Below, one piece after another: positions 54,917 to 63,747 of a DNA stretch of 64,000 nt. The stretch's first letter is position 1. Each line of letters opens with the position of its first letter. Position numbers and translations under genes: made by a program. Source of the DNA: CAZKVJ01 sp964556225 (lineage in GTDB: Bacteria; Actinomycetota; Acidimicrobiia; Acidimicrobiales; Ilumatobacteraceae); contig CAZKVJ010000005.1 of NCBI GenBank assembly GCA_964556225.1, positions 1 through 64,000 of the forward strand, in the 5' to 3' direction. The notes beneath the pieces are model-generated. The model saw only the letters and a program-made list of their open reading frames with translations, searched no databases and was not told where the DNA came from.

Positions 54917-55407
54917 CACACCCCTCCGTTCGCGGTGGGCTCGTCCGGCTCGAAGCAGGCCAGCCCGGTGATGGCCGCCAGCGGCTCCACGGACCACCGG
55001 GCCCGCACCCGCATGCCCGACGCCATCAGGGCCGCAGAGGTGACGGCGACCGCGTGCAGCATCGCCGTGTCGGCACCGTCGAGGCGCACCAGCGCCCACG
55101 CGAAGGGCCGCTCGAGCGGCTGGTCGGCGAGCGGCTCGGCCTGCCAGCACCAGGTCTCGACGACGCCGGCGTCGCCGACCGCCACCCACTCGGTGAGTGG
55201 ATCTCCCGTGTCCGGGTCGAACTCCAGCGGCGGGACGTGCACCCGTCCGTCACCTCCCCTCGTGCCCTCGATGCGCCGTTGCGCCAACCCGGAGAGGAAC
55301 CGGGTCATCGTCGGCCCCACGGTGCGGGAGTACGGGTACGAGAGCCGCAGCGGCGCCATGAACGCGCCGTCGTCGGCGATGGACCAGTCGGTGGTTGCCC
55401 CTGCCAC
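54916..55407 (-). CDS. DUF35-like protein without zinc ribbon
   Basis: A 163-residue protein with the MaoC/OB-type layout of DUF35 partners (MAPLRLSYPYSRTVGPTMTR, then WCWQAEPLADQPLERPFAWALVRLDG). No CxxC pair is present. In mycobacterial Rv3521 both halves lie in one protein; here they look like two overlapping genes. GTG 55407 lies seven bases after TAGGAA (minus strand), a leaderless start heading the operon. Confidence 0.78.
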   Translation of the reverse strand: MAGATTDWSIADDGAFMAPLRLSYPYSRTVGPTMTRFLSGLAQRRIEGTRGGDGRVHVPPLEFDPDTGDPLTEWVAVGDAGVVETWCWQAEPLADQPLERPFAWALVRLDGADTAMLHAVAVTSAALMASGMRVRARWSVEPLAAITGLACFEPDEPTANGGV

Positions 55408-55462
55408 GGCGGCGTTCCTAGCACACCCCCACCCCGGTGCCTGCCGGCCCCGGCACGACCAG

Positions 55463-55479
55463 CGCGCCACCCTGGCGCG
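55463..55479. promoter_or_regulatory. Palindrome CGCGCCACCCTGGCGCG
   Basis: A perfect inverted repeat with 7-base arms and a 3-base centre in the 95-base gap between the divergent DUF35 operon and the first Liv receptor gene. A third CGCGCC lies at about 55485. It may be an operator for either promoter. Confidence 0.45.
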
Positions 55480-55502
55480 TTCGTCGCGCCATGCTGTCGG
55501 GG

Positions 55503-56924
55503 ATGAGGACACGAGGCGGAGCTGCGATCATTGGCGCCGCGCTGCTGCTCGGCGCGTGCACGAACCGTGCGCCGGACGTGACACCCTCCTCCACGGCAGC
55601 ACCGTCGACCACTCCACCCACCGAGCCCGCCGGCGCTACCACCACCGCGCCAGAGCCGGCGGTCGAGATGTTCGGCACCATGGAGAGCCCGTGCGGCCCG
55701 GGCGAGGCGACGATCGAGCCCAGCCAGAACGGCGGGAGCACGCTGCGGCTCGGCACGGCGACCGACCACGGCTTCGAGGCGGTGCCAGGGCTCAACGTCG
55801 AGATGCTCGATGCTGCGCAGGCGTTCGCGGCATGGTGCAACGACCAGGGTGGCATCCAGGGTCTGCCGTTGGAGATCGTCGACCTCGACGGCCGGATGTT
55901 CGACACGCCTGGCGCCACCGAGCGGGCGTGCGCCGAGGTGTTCGCCATGGTGGGTGGCGGCCTCGTGTTCGACGACCAGATGTTCCCTCGCTTCCACGAG
56001 TGCGGGATGGTCTCGTTCCCGGGCTTCACCGTCACCCCCGCCGCCGCCATGGCCGACGCCATGGTCCAACCCCTCCCTAACCCCCCGACGACCAAGGCCG
56101 TGCACTGGTACCGCTGGGCGATGGAGACCCACCCGGAGGCGGTCCGGCACACGGCGATCATGTACACCGCCGACGTGCAGACCTTGGCCGTGCAGGCCGC
56201 CGAGGAGCGCGCCGTCATGGAGGCGCTCGGCGGCTACGAGGTGGTCGACGAGATCACCTACGCCGCAGTCGGTGAGGCGAACTGGGCGCCGTACGTGCAG
56301 CGGATGAAGGACCGGGGTGTGCAGGCGCTGTTCTTCGTGGGGGCACCGAACAACCTCGTGCAGCTCTACAAGGCCATGGACGAGGTCGGTTACCGGCCCG
56401 AGCTGGTGACCGGTGAGGCGAACTTCTACGACTCGCTCATGGTCGCTCCCGGCAACGCCGAGCTCACCGAGGGGTTTGCGGTGCGCACCGCGTACGCCCC
56501 GTTCGAGGAGCCCGAGCACTTCGCCGGGCTGGCCTCGTACCTGGACATGATGGCGACGTACCAGCCCGACGGGAAGATCGCCGGGCTGGGCCTGCAGGCG
56601 ACGTCGGCGTTCCTGCTGTTCGCCACCGCCGCCAACGAGTGCATCGCCGCCAACGAAGGGGTGCTCGAGCGCGAGTGCGTGCTGTCCGCCGGGCAGGCCA
56701 TCAGCAGCTGGGACGGCGGCCGGCTGCACAGCGAGACGAACCCGGGTTCGAACCTCCCCGCCGCATGCGGGGTCATCATGGAGGTCCGCGACGGCGCCTG
56801 GCAGCGGCTGTCGCCCGCGCTCGGCTCGGCCGACGACGATGCCGACGGCTGGCACTGCGACGAGCTCCTCGAGATCACCGGGGACTTCGGCGACCTGACC
56901 GCGGGTCACCGCCCGGCGGGCTGA
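55503..56924 (+). CDS. LivK-type receptor lipoprotein 1
   Basis: A 473-residue lipoprotein with lipobox LLGAC (Cys18), a Thr/Pro-rich linker and a type I periplasmic-binding domain. It shares long blocks with the next gene (EMFGTM, MLDAAQAFAAWCNDQGGIQGLP, FAMVGGG, FHECGMVSFPG), so the two arose by duplication. CATGCT lies seven bases before the ATG. The ligand is unknown; the surrounding genes suggest a steroid or its acid. Confidence 0.85.
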   Translation: MRTRGGAAIIGAALLLGACTNRAPDVTPSSTAAPSTTPPTEPAGATTTAPEPAVEMFGTMESPCGPGEATIEPSQNGGSTLRLGTATDHGFEAVPGLNVEMLDAAQAFAAWCNDQGGIQGLPLEIVDLDGRMFDTPGATERACAEVFAMVGGGLVFDDQMFPRFHECGMVSFPGFTVTPAAAMADAMVQPLPNPPTTKAVHWYRWAMETHPEAVRHTAIMYTADVQTLAVQAAEERAVMEALGGYEVVDEITYAAVGEANWAPYVQRMKDRGVQALFFVGAPNNLVQLYKAMDEVGYRPELVTGEANFYDSLMVAPGNAELTEGFAVRTAYAPFEEPEHFAGLASYLDMMATYQPDGKIAGLGLQATSAFLLFATAANECIAANEGVLERECVLSAGQAISSWDGGRLHSETNPGSNLPAACGVIMEVRDGAWQRLSPALGSADDDADGWHCDELLEITGDFGDLTAGHRPAG

Positions 56925-56943
56925 CGGACGCCGGCGGCGGCTT

Positions 56944-56958
56944 CTGACGGAGCGTCAG
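56944..56958. promoter_or_regulatory. Operator D, CTGACGGAGCGTCAG
   Basis: The strongest copy of the palindrome: TTCTGACGGAGCGTCAGAA with arms of at least eight bases, ending 10 bases before the TACAGT -10 element (56969-56974) of the second receptor gene. Confidence 0.7.
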
Positions 56959-57009
56959 AAGCGTCGGCTACAGTCGCGTGCCGGGGACCTTTCGACACCA
57001 GGGGGATCG

Positions 57010-58482
57010 ATGCGCCACGTCCGGCTCACCGCCGTGTCCGTTGCCATCCTGCTCGCCGGCTCGGCGTGCACGAACCGCGCCGACGACGGCGCGTCCAGCG
57101 ACTCGACCGGCGCGCCGCCCACCGCCGCCACGGGCGACACCACGCCGGCGACCGTGGCACCCGTCGACACGGGGGGAGCGACCACCACCACGACCACGGC
57201 CGAGCCGGCCGGTGAGATGTTCGGCACCATGGCGAGCCCGTGCGGCCCTGGTGACGCCACCATCGCCGAGGGTCAGAACGGCGGCGACACGCTCAAGCTG
57301 GGCACCGCCAACGACCACGGCTTCGAGGCCAGCCCCGGTCTGACCATCGAGATGCTCGACGCCGCCCAGGCCTTCGCTGCCTGGTGCAACGACCAGGGCG
57401 GCATCCAGGGCCTGCCGATCGAGGTCGTCGACCTCGACGGCAAGCTCTTCAGCCCGGCGCCGGCCATGGAGCAGGCGTGCGCCGAGGTGTTCGCCATGGT
57501 GGGTGGTGGCTGGGTGCTCGACGACCAGATGTTCCCCCGCTTCCACGAGTGCGGGATGGTGAGCTTCCCCGGCTACGCGGTGACGGCCGCGGCCTCCAAC
57601 GCCAACGGCAAGGTCCAGCCGATCCCCAACCCGTCCAACGTCAAGCCGGCGACGTGGCTGATGTGGGGGCGCGACGCCTACCCGGAGGCAGTGCAGCGCA
57701 CGGCGATCATCTACGGGGACTTTCTCACCACGCAGCTGGTGAAGGACTCGCTGCGAGCGACGATGGAGGCGGTCGGCGGCTGGCAGGTGGTCGACGAGAT
57801 CCCCACCAACCCAGCCGGCGAGGCGAGCTGGGCGCCGTTCGTCCAGCGGATGAAGGACAACAACATCACGGCCCTGAGCTTCGTGGGCAACGACGCCAAC
57901 TTCATCAACCTCGCCAAGGCGATGGACGAGGTCGGCTACCGGCCCGAGCTCATCTTGCTCGAGGCGAACTTCTACACCGACGCGATGGTGGCCGAGGGCA
58001 CCGAGCAGTTCACCGAGGGCGTGTACGTGCGAACCGCGTACGCCCCGTTCGAGGAGGCCGACCAGTTCCCCGGGATGCGGAGCTACCTCGACATGATGGA
58101 CCAGTACCGCCCGGACGGGAAGCGGGCCGGGCTCGGGCTCCAGGCCACCTCGGCGTATCTCCTGTTCGCCGTGGCGGCCAACGCCTGCATCGACGCCAAC
58201 GGCGGCGTCCTCGAGCGCGAGTGCGTGCTCGCCAAGGGCAAGGAGATCACCTCCTGGACCGGCGGCGGGCTCCACACCGAGACGAGCCCCGGCGGCGACC
58301 GGCCGCCGCAGTGCACGACCATCATGCAGGTCCACGACGGCGAGTGGACACGGGTCTTCCCCGAGCTCGGCTCGGCCGACGACAACGGCGGCGGCTGGCA
58401 CTGCGAGGACGACGGCGTCGTGCAGATCGAGGGGGACTTCGGCGACACCTCGGCCGGGGTCGATCCGAGCCGACCCAGCTAG
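57010..58482 (+). CDS. LivK-type receptor lipoprotein 2
   Basis: A 490-residue lipoprotein, lipobox LAGSAC (Cys20), paralogous to the previous receptor along its full length. The ribosome site GGGGGAT precedes the ATG, and TACAGT lies 35 bases upstream, so unlike many genes here it has a leader. Operator D is directly upstream. The permease gene follows two bases after its stop, so this receptor is bound to the transporter operon. Confidence 0.87.
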   Translation: MRHVRLTAVSVAILLAGSACTNRADDGASSDSTGAPPTAATGDTTPATVAPVDTGGATTTTTTAEPAGEMFGTMASPCGPGDATIAEGQNGGDTLKLGTANDHGFEASPGLTIEMLDAAQAFAAWCNDQGGIQGLPIEVVDLDGKLFSPAPAMEQACAEVFAMVGGGWVLDDQMFPRFHECGMVSFPGYAVTAAASNANGKVQPIPNPSNVKPATWLMWGRDAYPEAVQRTAIIYGDFLTTQLVKDSLRATMEAVGGWQVVDEIPTNPAGEASWAPFVQRMKDNNITALSFVGNDANFINLAKAMDEVGYRPELILLEANFYTDAMVAEGTEQFTEGVYVRTAYAPFEEADQFPGMRSYLDMMDQYRPDGKRAGLGLQATSAYLLFAVAANACIDANGGVLERECVLAKGKEITSWTGGGLHTETSPGGDRPPQCTTIMQVHDGEWTRVFPELGSADDNGGGWHCEDDGVVQIEGDFGDTSAGVDPSRPS

Positions 58483-58484
58483 CG

Positions 58485-60758
58485 GTGGACAAGCTCCTCG
58501 TCTTCACCCTCATCGGGCTGTCGACCGGCGCCATCTACGCCGTCGCCGCCAGCGGACTGGTGCTCACGTACACGACGTCGGGCATCTTCAACCTCGCCCA
58601 CGGCGCGACGGGCATGCTCGCCGCCTTCGTCTACTGGCAGCTGCGCTTCGACTGGGACTGGCCGGCGCCGATCGCGCTCGGCACGGTCCTGCTGGTGCTC
58701 TGCCCCCTGTATGGCGCGCTCGTCGAGCGGTTCATCATGCGGGGCCTGCAGAACACCAGCGACGTCGTCAAACTGTCGGTCACCGTCGGCCTGCTGGCGG
58801 CTTCGATCGGCCTGGCGAACTGGCTCTGGCCCTCGGACTCGAACCGCGAGGCCTACCTCGGCTTCTTCCAGGGCAGCTCCGTAGAGATCCTCGGTTACAA
58901 CGTCAGCTGGCACAAGATCATCACGTTCGCCTGCGCCGTGGGGCTGGCCATCTCGTTGCGCATCGCCCTCTACCGCACCAGGGGCGGCGTGGCGATGCGC
59001 GCCGTCGTCGACGACCGCAGCCTCGCCGAGCTGCACGGTGGCAGCCCGAACCGCGTGTCGATGCTGTCGTGGTCCGGCAGCGCCGCCCTCGCCGGCCTGG
59101 CCGGCATCCTCCTGGCGGGCGAGGTCCAGCTCAACATCGAGCCGCTCGTGCTGCTGGTCGTCAACTCGTACGCGGCGGCGATCGTCGGCCGGCTGCGCAG
59201 CCTCCCGCTCACGTTCCTCGGCGCGCTGATCATCGGGCTCCTCGACTCGTACTACGTGGCCTACTCGGGCGACAGCTGGTTCCCGAAGGAGGTGGCCGGC
59301 TTCAGCCTGACCGGGCTCGGCGGATCGCTGCCGCTCATCACCTTGTTCGTCGCGCTGATCCTGCTCCCGCAGACCCGCCTGCGGGCCGGCGTGGTACGGG
59401 TCCGCGAGGAGACGCGGGCCCCGGCATGGTCCACGGCGGTGCTCGGGGCGGTCGTGCTGGTGGCGTTCACCGTGGCGATCTCGGGGATGCTCACCCGAGC
59501 GAACACGCTGCTCGTCATCGACGGGTTCCTCTTCGCCATCGCCGCCCTGTCGCTCGTGCCGCTCACGGGCTACGCCGGACAGGTGTCGCTCGCCCCGCTC
59601 ACGTTCGCCGGGCTCGGCGCGATCGCCATGACCAAGCTGCCCGGCGACGGCAGCCTCCTGTCGCTCGTGGGCGCGATCGCCATCGTCGCGGTCGTCGGTG
59701 CGGTGGTGGCCCTGCCGGCGCTGCGACTGAGCGGCATCTACCTGGCGCTCGCCACGGCAGCGTTCGCCGTGCTCGTCTCCCGGCTGGTGTTCAACCAGCG
59801 CCAGACGTTCCAGGCCGGGAACCTCGACGTCCCTGCGCTGCAGCTGCCCTTCGTGGAGATCGACACGCCGCGCGCCCGGCTCATCATGCTCTCGGTGGCG
59901 TTCTGCGTCCTCGGGCTCGGCGTCATCGCGCTGCGCCGGAGCCCCTTCGGGCGCCGCCTGATCGCGCTGAAGGACTCCCCGGTCGCGGCGGCCACGCTGG
60001 GCATGAACCTGACCGGTGTCAAGGTGGCGGCCTTCGCCATCTCCGCCGGCATCGGCGCCTGCGCCGGTGCGCTGGCCGGTGACAAGGTGAGCCCGCAGGA
60101 CTTCGACTTCACACGGGGCCTCCCGGTGGTGCTGCTGGCGGTCGTGGGCGGCGTGGCCTCCGTCGGCGGCACGTTCTTCGGTGGGATGCTGCTCGGCGCG
60201 AACGTGGCGATGGCGGTGTTGATCCCGGCGCTGGCCAACGTCGCCAAGGTGATGCCCGGGATCGTCGGCATCAGCCTGGGTCGTAACCCCAACGGCGCCG
60301 CGTCCCAGATCGCCCACTCCTACCGACCGCTGCTCGGCCGCTGGGGGCTGATCGGCCTCGCCGTGGCGGGTGGCGCCGTCATCTGGGCCCTCACCGCGCT
60401 CGGCGCGGTCGGTCACTGGTCGTTCGTGGCCGGTCTCACGGTGTGGGTGCTCGGCGTGGTGCCGAACCTGACCGCCGCCTCGGGGTGCCGGTCGACGCAG
60501 CGGCGCGCTGGCGGCGGCATCGTCGCGCTGATCGGGCTGGGCGGCGCGCTGCTGGTCGACTGGGGCGAGCTCGCCACGACGGGATGGCGCGTGGTCGTGA
60601 TCGCTGTGATCGCCGGCGTCACCGGCACCCTCGTCCGCCGGCTCGTGGCACCGGTGCCACGCGTCACCGCCAGCTCGCCGGACAGTGCCGGGCTCGGACG
60701 GCCGTTCACCGACGCCGAGCTCGAGGCCGCCGACCGGGCGCTCGGGGTGATGATCTGA
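58485..60758 (+). CDS. Fused LivH-LivM permease
   Basis: A 757-residue membrane protein: a LivH-like half (about 1-300, starting LLVFTLIGLSTGAIYAVAASG) joined to a LivM-like half (about 317-605, GYAGQVSLAPLTFAGLGAIAM and SPFGRRLIALKDSP), then an extra tail of about 150 residues with three or four more membrane segments. Both coupling regions are present. Fusions of LivH and LivM occur in actinobacteria; the extra tail is unusual. GTG start two bases after the receptor gene. Confidence 0.88.
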   Translation: MDKLLVFTLIGLSTGAIYAVAASGLVLTYTTSGIFNLAHGATGMLAAFVYWQLRFDWDWPAPIALGTVLLVLCPLYGALVERFIMRGLQNTSDVVKLSVTVGLLAASIGLANWLWPSDSNREAYLGFFQGSSVEILGYNVSWHKIITFACAVGLAISLRIALYRTRGGVAMRAVVDDRSLAELHGGSPNRVSMLSWSGSAALAGLAGILLAGEVQLNIEPLVLLVVNSYAAAIVGRLRSLPLTFLGALIIGLLDSYYVAYSGDSWFPKEVAGFSLTGLGGSLPLITLFVALILLPQTRLRAGVVRVREETRAPAWSTAVLGAVVLVAFTVAISGMLTRANTLLVIDGFLFAIAALSLVPLTGYAGQVSLAPLTFAGLGAIAMTKLPGDGSLLSLVGAIAIVAVVGAVVALPALRLSGIYLALATAAFAVLVSRLVFNQRQTFQAGNLDVPALQLPFVEIDTPRARLIMLSVAFCVLGLGVIALRRSPFGRRLIALKDSPVAAATLGMNLTGVKVAAFAISAGIGACAGALAGDKVSPQDFDFTRGLPVVLLAVVGGVASVGGTFFGGMLLGANVAMAVLIPALANVAKVMPGIVGISLGRNPNGAASQIAHSYRPLLGRWGLIGLAVAGGAVIWALTALGAVGHWSFVAGLTVWVLGVVPNLTAASGCRSTQRRAGGGIVALIGLGGALLVDWGELATTGWRVVVIAVIAGVTGTLVRRLVAPVPRVTASSPDSAGLGRPFTDAELEAADRALGVMI

Positions 60759-61465
60759 TGGCGCTGCTCGAGGCGCGCGGCGTGATGGTCCGCTTCGGCG
60801 GGGTGATGGCCGTGGGCGGCGTCGACGTCCACGCCGACGCCGGGGCGATCACCGGTCTCATCGGCCCGAACGGTGCCGGCAAGACCACGCTGTTCAACGT
60901 GGTCAGCGGTCTCCAACCACCGACCAACGGGGCGGTCCTGCTCGATGGCCGCGACGTCACTCACCTCAGCGCCCACCACCGGGCCCGCCTGGGCATGGCC
61001 CGCACGTTCCAGCGCCTCGAGCTCTTCCACTCGCTCTCGGTGGCCGACAACGTACGCGTCGGCACCGAGCTCGCCCGCCGCGCCCACCCCGCGTCAGTCG
61101 TGGACGAGCTGCTCGAGCGGCTCGGGCTCGGCGATGTCGCCGATCGGGTCACCGGTGACCTGCCGACCGGCCAGGCCCGCCTGGTCGAGGTCGCTCGGGC
61201 GCTGGCCACCGGCCCGAAGGTGCTGCTGCTCGACGAACCGGCCTCTGGCCTCGACGAGCGCGAGACCGGGGAGCTCGGCCGGTTGCTGCGCGAGCTGGCC
61301 GGCGAGGGGCTGGCGGTGCTGCTCGTGGAGCACGACATGGCGCTCGTCATGGAGGTCTGCCACGACCTCTACGTGCTCGACCTCGGCGAGGTGATCGCCC
61401 ACGGGACGCCCGCCGAGGTGCGCCAGCACCCGGCGGTCGTCGAGGCGTACCTGGGGGTCATGTGA
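60758..61465 (+). CDS. livG: Liv-type ABC ATPase LivG
   Basis: A 235-residue ATPase with Walker A GPNGAGKTT, the LivG-specific GMARTFQRLELF segment, an unusual signature LPTGQARL (LSGGQ changed to LPTGQ) and Walker B LLLDEPASGLDE, switch VEHDMALVM. Its ATG overlaps the permease stop, and it overlaps LivF by four bases. Confidence 0.9.
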   Translation: MALLEARGVMVRFGGVMAVGGVDVHADAGAITGLIGPNGAGKTTLFNVVSGLQPPTNGAVLLDGRDVTHLSAHHRARLGMARTFQRLELFHSLSVADNVRVGTELARRAHPASVVDELLERLGLGDVADRVTGDLPTGQARLVEVARALATGPKVLLLDEPASGLDERETGELGRLLRELAGEGLAVLLVEHDMALVMEVCHDLYVLDLGEVIAHGTPAEVRQHPAVVEAYLGVM

Positions 61466-62184
61466 AACCCATCAGCGTCGGGAACCCGCTCCTGCACCTG
61501 CGCCGCATCAGCGCCGGCTACGCCGGGATCGAGGTGCTGCACGACGTCGACGTGCGGGTCCACCACGGCGAGGTGGTGGCACTGCTCGGCCCGAACGGAG
61601 CCGGGAAGTCCACGCTCATCAAGGTGGCCAGCGGGCTGATGACGCCCAAGTCGGGCGCCGTGGTGATCGCCGGCCACGACGTGACCGGCGCCAGCGCCAA
61701 CGCCCTCGCCCGGGCCGGCGTGTGCACGATCCCCGAGGGCCGCGGGATCTTCCCCAACCTGACCGTTCGCGAGAACCTGCTGATGGCCACCTACCGGGGC
61801 CCGACGCTGGCCGAGCTGGAGGACCGCACCTACGCCCGGTTCCCACGTCTGGCCGAGCGGCGCTCGCAGCTGGCCGGCACCATGTCCGGTGGCGAGCAGC
61901 AGATGCTCGCCCTCGCCCGCGGGCTCGCCACGGAGCCGGCGGTGCTGCTGCTCGACGAGCTGTCGATGGGCCTGGCCCCCAAGATCGTGGCGCAGCTCTA
62001 CGAGCAGGTCGCCGCGATCGCCGCCGAGGGCGTGTCCATCCTCATCGTCGAGCAGTTCGCCCGCACGGTGCTGGGGGTCGCAGACTGGGTCGTGGTCATG
62101 GCCCACGGCACCGTCCGGCACTCCGGAGCGGCGGCTGAGCTCGCCGATGAAGTCCTCACCACCACCTACCTGGGGGATCGATGA
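61462..62184 (+). CDS. livF: Liv-type ABC ATPase LivF
   Basis: A 240-residue ATPase with Walker A GPNGAGKST, the LivF-type CTIPEGRGIFPNLTVRENL segment, signature MSGGEQQM and Walker B LLLDELSMGLAP. GTG start overlapping the livG stop; its own stop overlaps the next small gene (ATGA). Confidence 0.92.
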   Translation: MKPISVGNPLLHLRRISAGYAGIEVLHDVDVRVHHGEVVALLGPNGAGKSTLIKVASGLMTPKSGAVVIAGHDVTGASANALARAGVCTIPEGRGIFPNLTVRENLLMATYRGPTLAELEDRTYARFPRLAERRSQLAGTMSGGEQQMLALARGLATEPAVLLLDELSMGLAPKIVAQLYEQVAAIAAEGVSILIVEQFARTVLGVADWVVVMAHGTVRHSGAAAELADEVLTTTYLGDR

Positions 62185-62570
62185 ACGACGAACGCATCAA
62201 AGCCTTCAGCGACGAGATCGCCGAGCTGAAGCTGCGCGGCGCCAGGGGCAACCGCGAGCGCTGGCTGCTGGTGATCGGCGCGCTGGCGATCCTCGCCGGC
62301 GTGATCGCCGCGATCGCCGGTGGGGTGCAGGCCTCGGGCACCCGCGACAGCGCCGACCAGATCGCCGCCATCGCCACGGGCAGCTTCGTGGGCATCGCCC
62401 TGATCGCCGCCGGCACCGCCTTGTTCATCCGCTACTCGATGGCCCGGTTCTTGAGGTTCTGGCTCGTGCGGTTGGTGCACGAGCAGCGCAGCGAGACCGA
62501 CCGGCTGATCGCAGCGATCACGGCCGCTCGCCAGGACACCCCACCGCCTCCCGCTCCCCCGGCGGCCTGA
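62181..62570 (+). CDS. Small two-helix membrane protein
   Basis: A 129-residue protein: charged N-terminal helix, two membrane helices (about 28-46 and 62-84), then a cytoplasmic amphipathic helix and a proline-rich tail. No family is recognised. It overlaps livF by four bases and precedes the FadE26-like gene by one base, so it is within the transporter-dehydrogenase operon. Confidence 0.72.
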   Translation: MNDERIKAFSDEIAELKLRGARGNRERWLLVIGALAILAGVIAAIAGGVQASGTRDSADQIAAIATGSFVGIALIAAGTALFIRYSMARFLRFWLVRLVHEQRSETDRLIAAITAARQDTPPPPAPPAA

Positions 62571-62571
62571 G

Positions 62572-63747
62572 ATGGAGATCGGCTACACCCCGGAGCAGGA
62601 GCAGCTGCGCGCCACCCTGCGCGCCTACTACGAACGCCTGCTCGATCCGGAGACCGTCGCTGCGCTGGCCGCTGGGCACGGCATCGGTGCCCCGATGCGG
62701 CGGGTGTGGAAGCAGATGTGCGCCGACGGCTGGGCCGGCATCGGATGGCCGGTCGAGTACGGCGGCCAGGGCCGGTCCGCCATCGAGCAGTTCATCTTCT
62801 ACGACGAGTCGATGCGCGCCGGCGCCCCGGTGCCGATGCTCACCATCAACTCCATCGGCCCGACGATCATGGCGTTCGGGTCCGACGAGCAGAAGGCCTT
62901 CTTCCTTCCGAAGATCCTGGCCGGCGAGCTGCACTTCTGCATCGGCTACAGCGAGCCTGGCGCCGGCACCGACCTGGCCTCGCTCACCACCCGTGCCGTG
63001 CGCGACGGCGACGAGTACGTGATCAACGGCCAGAAGATGTGGACCTCGCTGTCGAGCGACGCCGACTACTGCTGGCTGGCGGTGCGCACCAACCCGGACG
63101 TGAAGAAGCACAAGGGCATCAGCCTGCTCGCCGTCCCGATGGACACGCCGGGAATCACGATCTCACCGTTGCGGCTCCTCAGCGAGCACGACATCAACGC
63201 CGTGTACTTCGACGACGTGCGCGTCCCGGTCAGCACCTGCGTCGGCGGTGAGAACCAGGGGTGGACGCTCATCACCAACCAGCTCAACCACGAGCGGGTG
63301 ACGCTGTGCTCGTCGGGGATCCTCGAGCGAGCGCTCACCGACATCACCACATGGGCCCGTGAGACCACGCTGCCCGATGGGCGGCGTGTCATCGATCAGG
63401 ACTGGGTGCAGATGAACCTGGCCCGCGTCCACGCCGAGCTCGAACCGCTGCGGCTGATGAACTGGCAGGTCGCCTGGGAAGCCACCCAGGGGGTGCTCGA
63501 CATCGGGCACTGCTCGGCCATCAAGGTGTACGGCACCGAGCTCTACCTCCGGTCGTTCCGGCTCCTGTTCGAGGTGCTCGGCCCGTCCGGCTACCTCCAG
63601 GCGGGGACGCCGGGCGCGGTGCTGGCGTCGCGCCTGGAGACGCTGTACCGGGGGATGCTCATCCTGACGTTCGGTGGGGGGACCAACGAGATGCAACGCG
63701 ACCTGATCACCATGTTCGCCCTGGGCTTCCCGAGAGCGAGCCGGTGA
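62572..63747 (+). CDS. fadE26: Acyl-CoA dehydrogenase FadE26 (ChsE4)-like
   Basis: A 391-residue acyl-CoA dehydrogenase. GWAGIGWPVEYGGQGRSAIEQ, APVPMLTINSIGPTIMAFGSDEQK, CIGYSEPGAGTDLASLTT and TFGGGTNEMQRDLI match mycobacterial FadE26, the alpha subunit of the ChsE4-ChsE5 dehydrogenase that works on the steroid C26 side chain. The next gene overlaps its stop (TGATG) and encodes the expected FadE27-like partner. Confidence 0.88.
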   Translation: MEIGYTPEQEQLRATLRAYYERLLDPETVAALAAGHGIGAPMRRVWKQMCADGWAGIGWPVEYGGQGRSAIEQFIFYDESMRAGAPVPMLTINSIGPTIMAFGSDEQKAFFLPKILAGELHFCIGYSEPGAGTDLASLTTRAVRDGDEYVINGQKMWTSLSSDADYCWLAVRTNPDVKKHKGISLLAVPMDTPGITISPLRLLSEHDINAVYFDDVRVPVSTCVGGENQGWTLITNQLNHERVTLCSSGILERALTDITTWARETTLPDGRRVIDQDWVQMNLARVHAELEPLRLMNWQVAWEATQGVLDIGHCSAIKVYGTELYLRSFRLLFEVLGPSGYLQAGTPGAVLASRLETLYRGMLILTFGGGTNEMQRDLITMFALGFPRASR

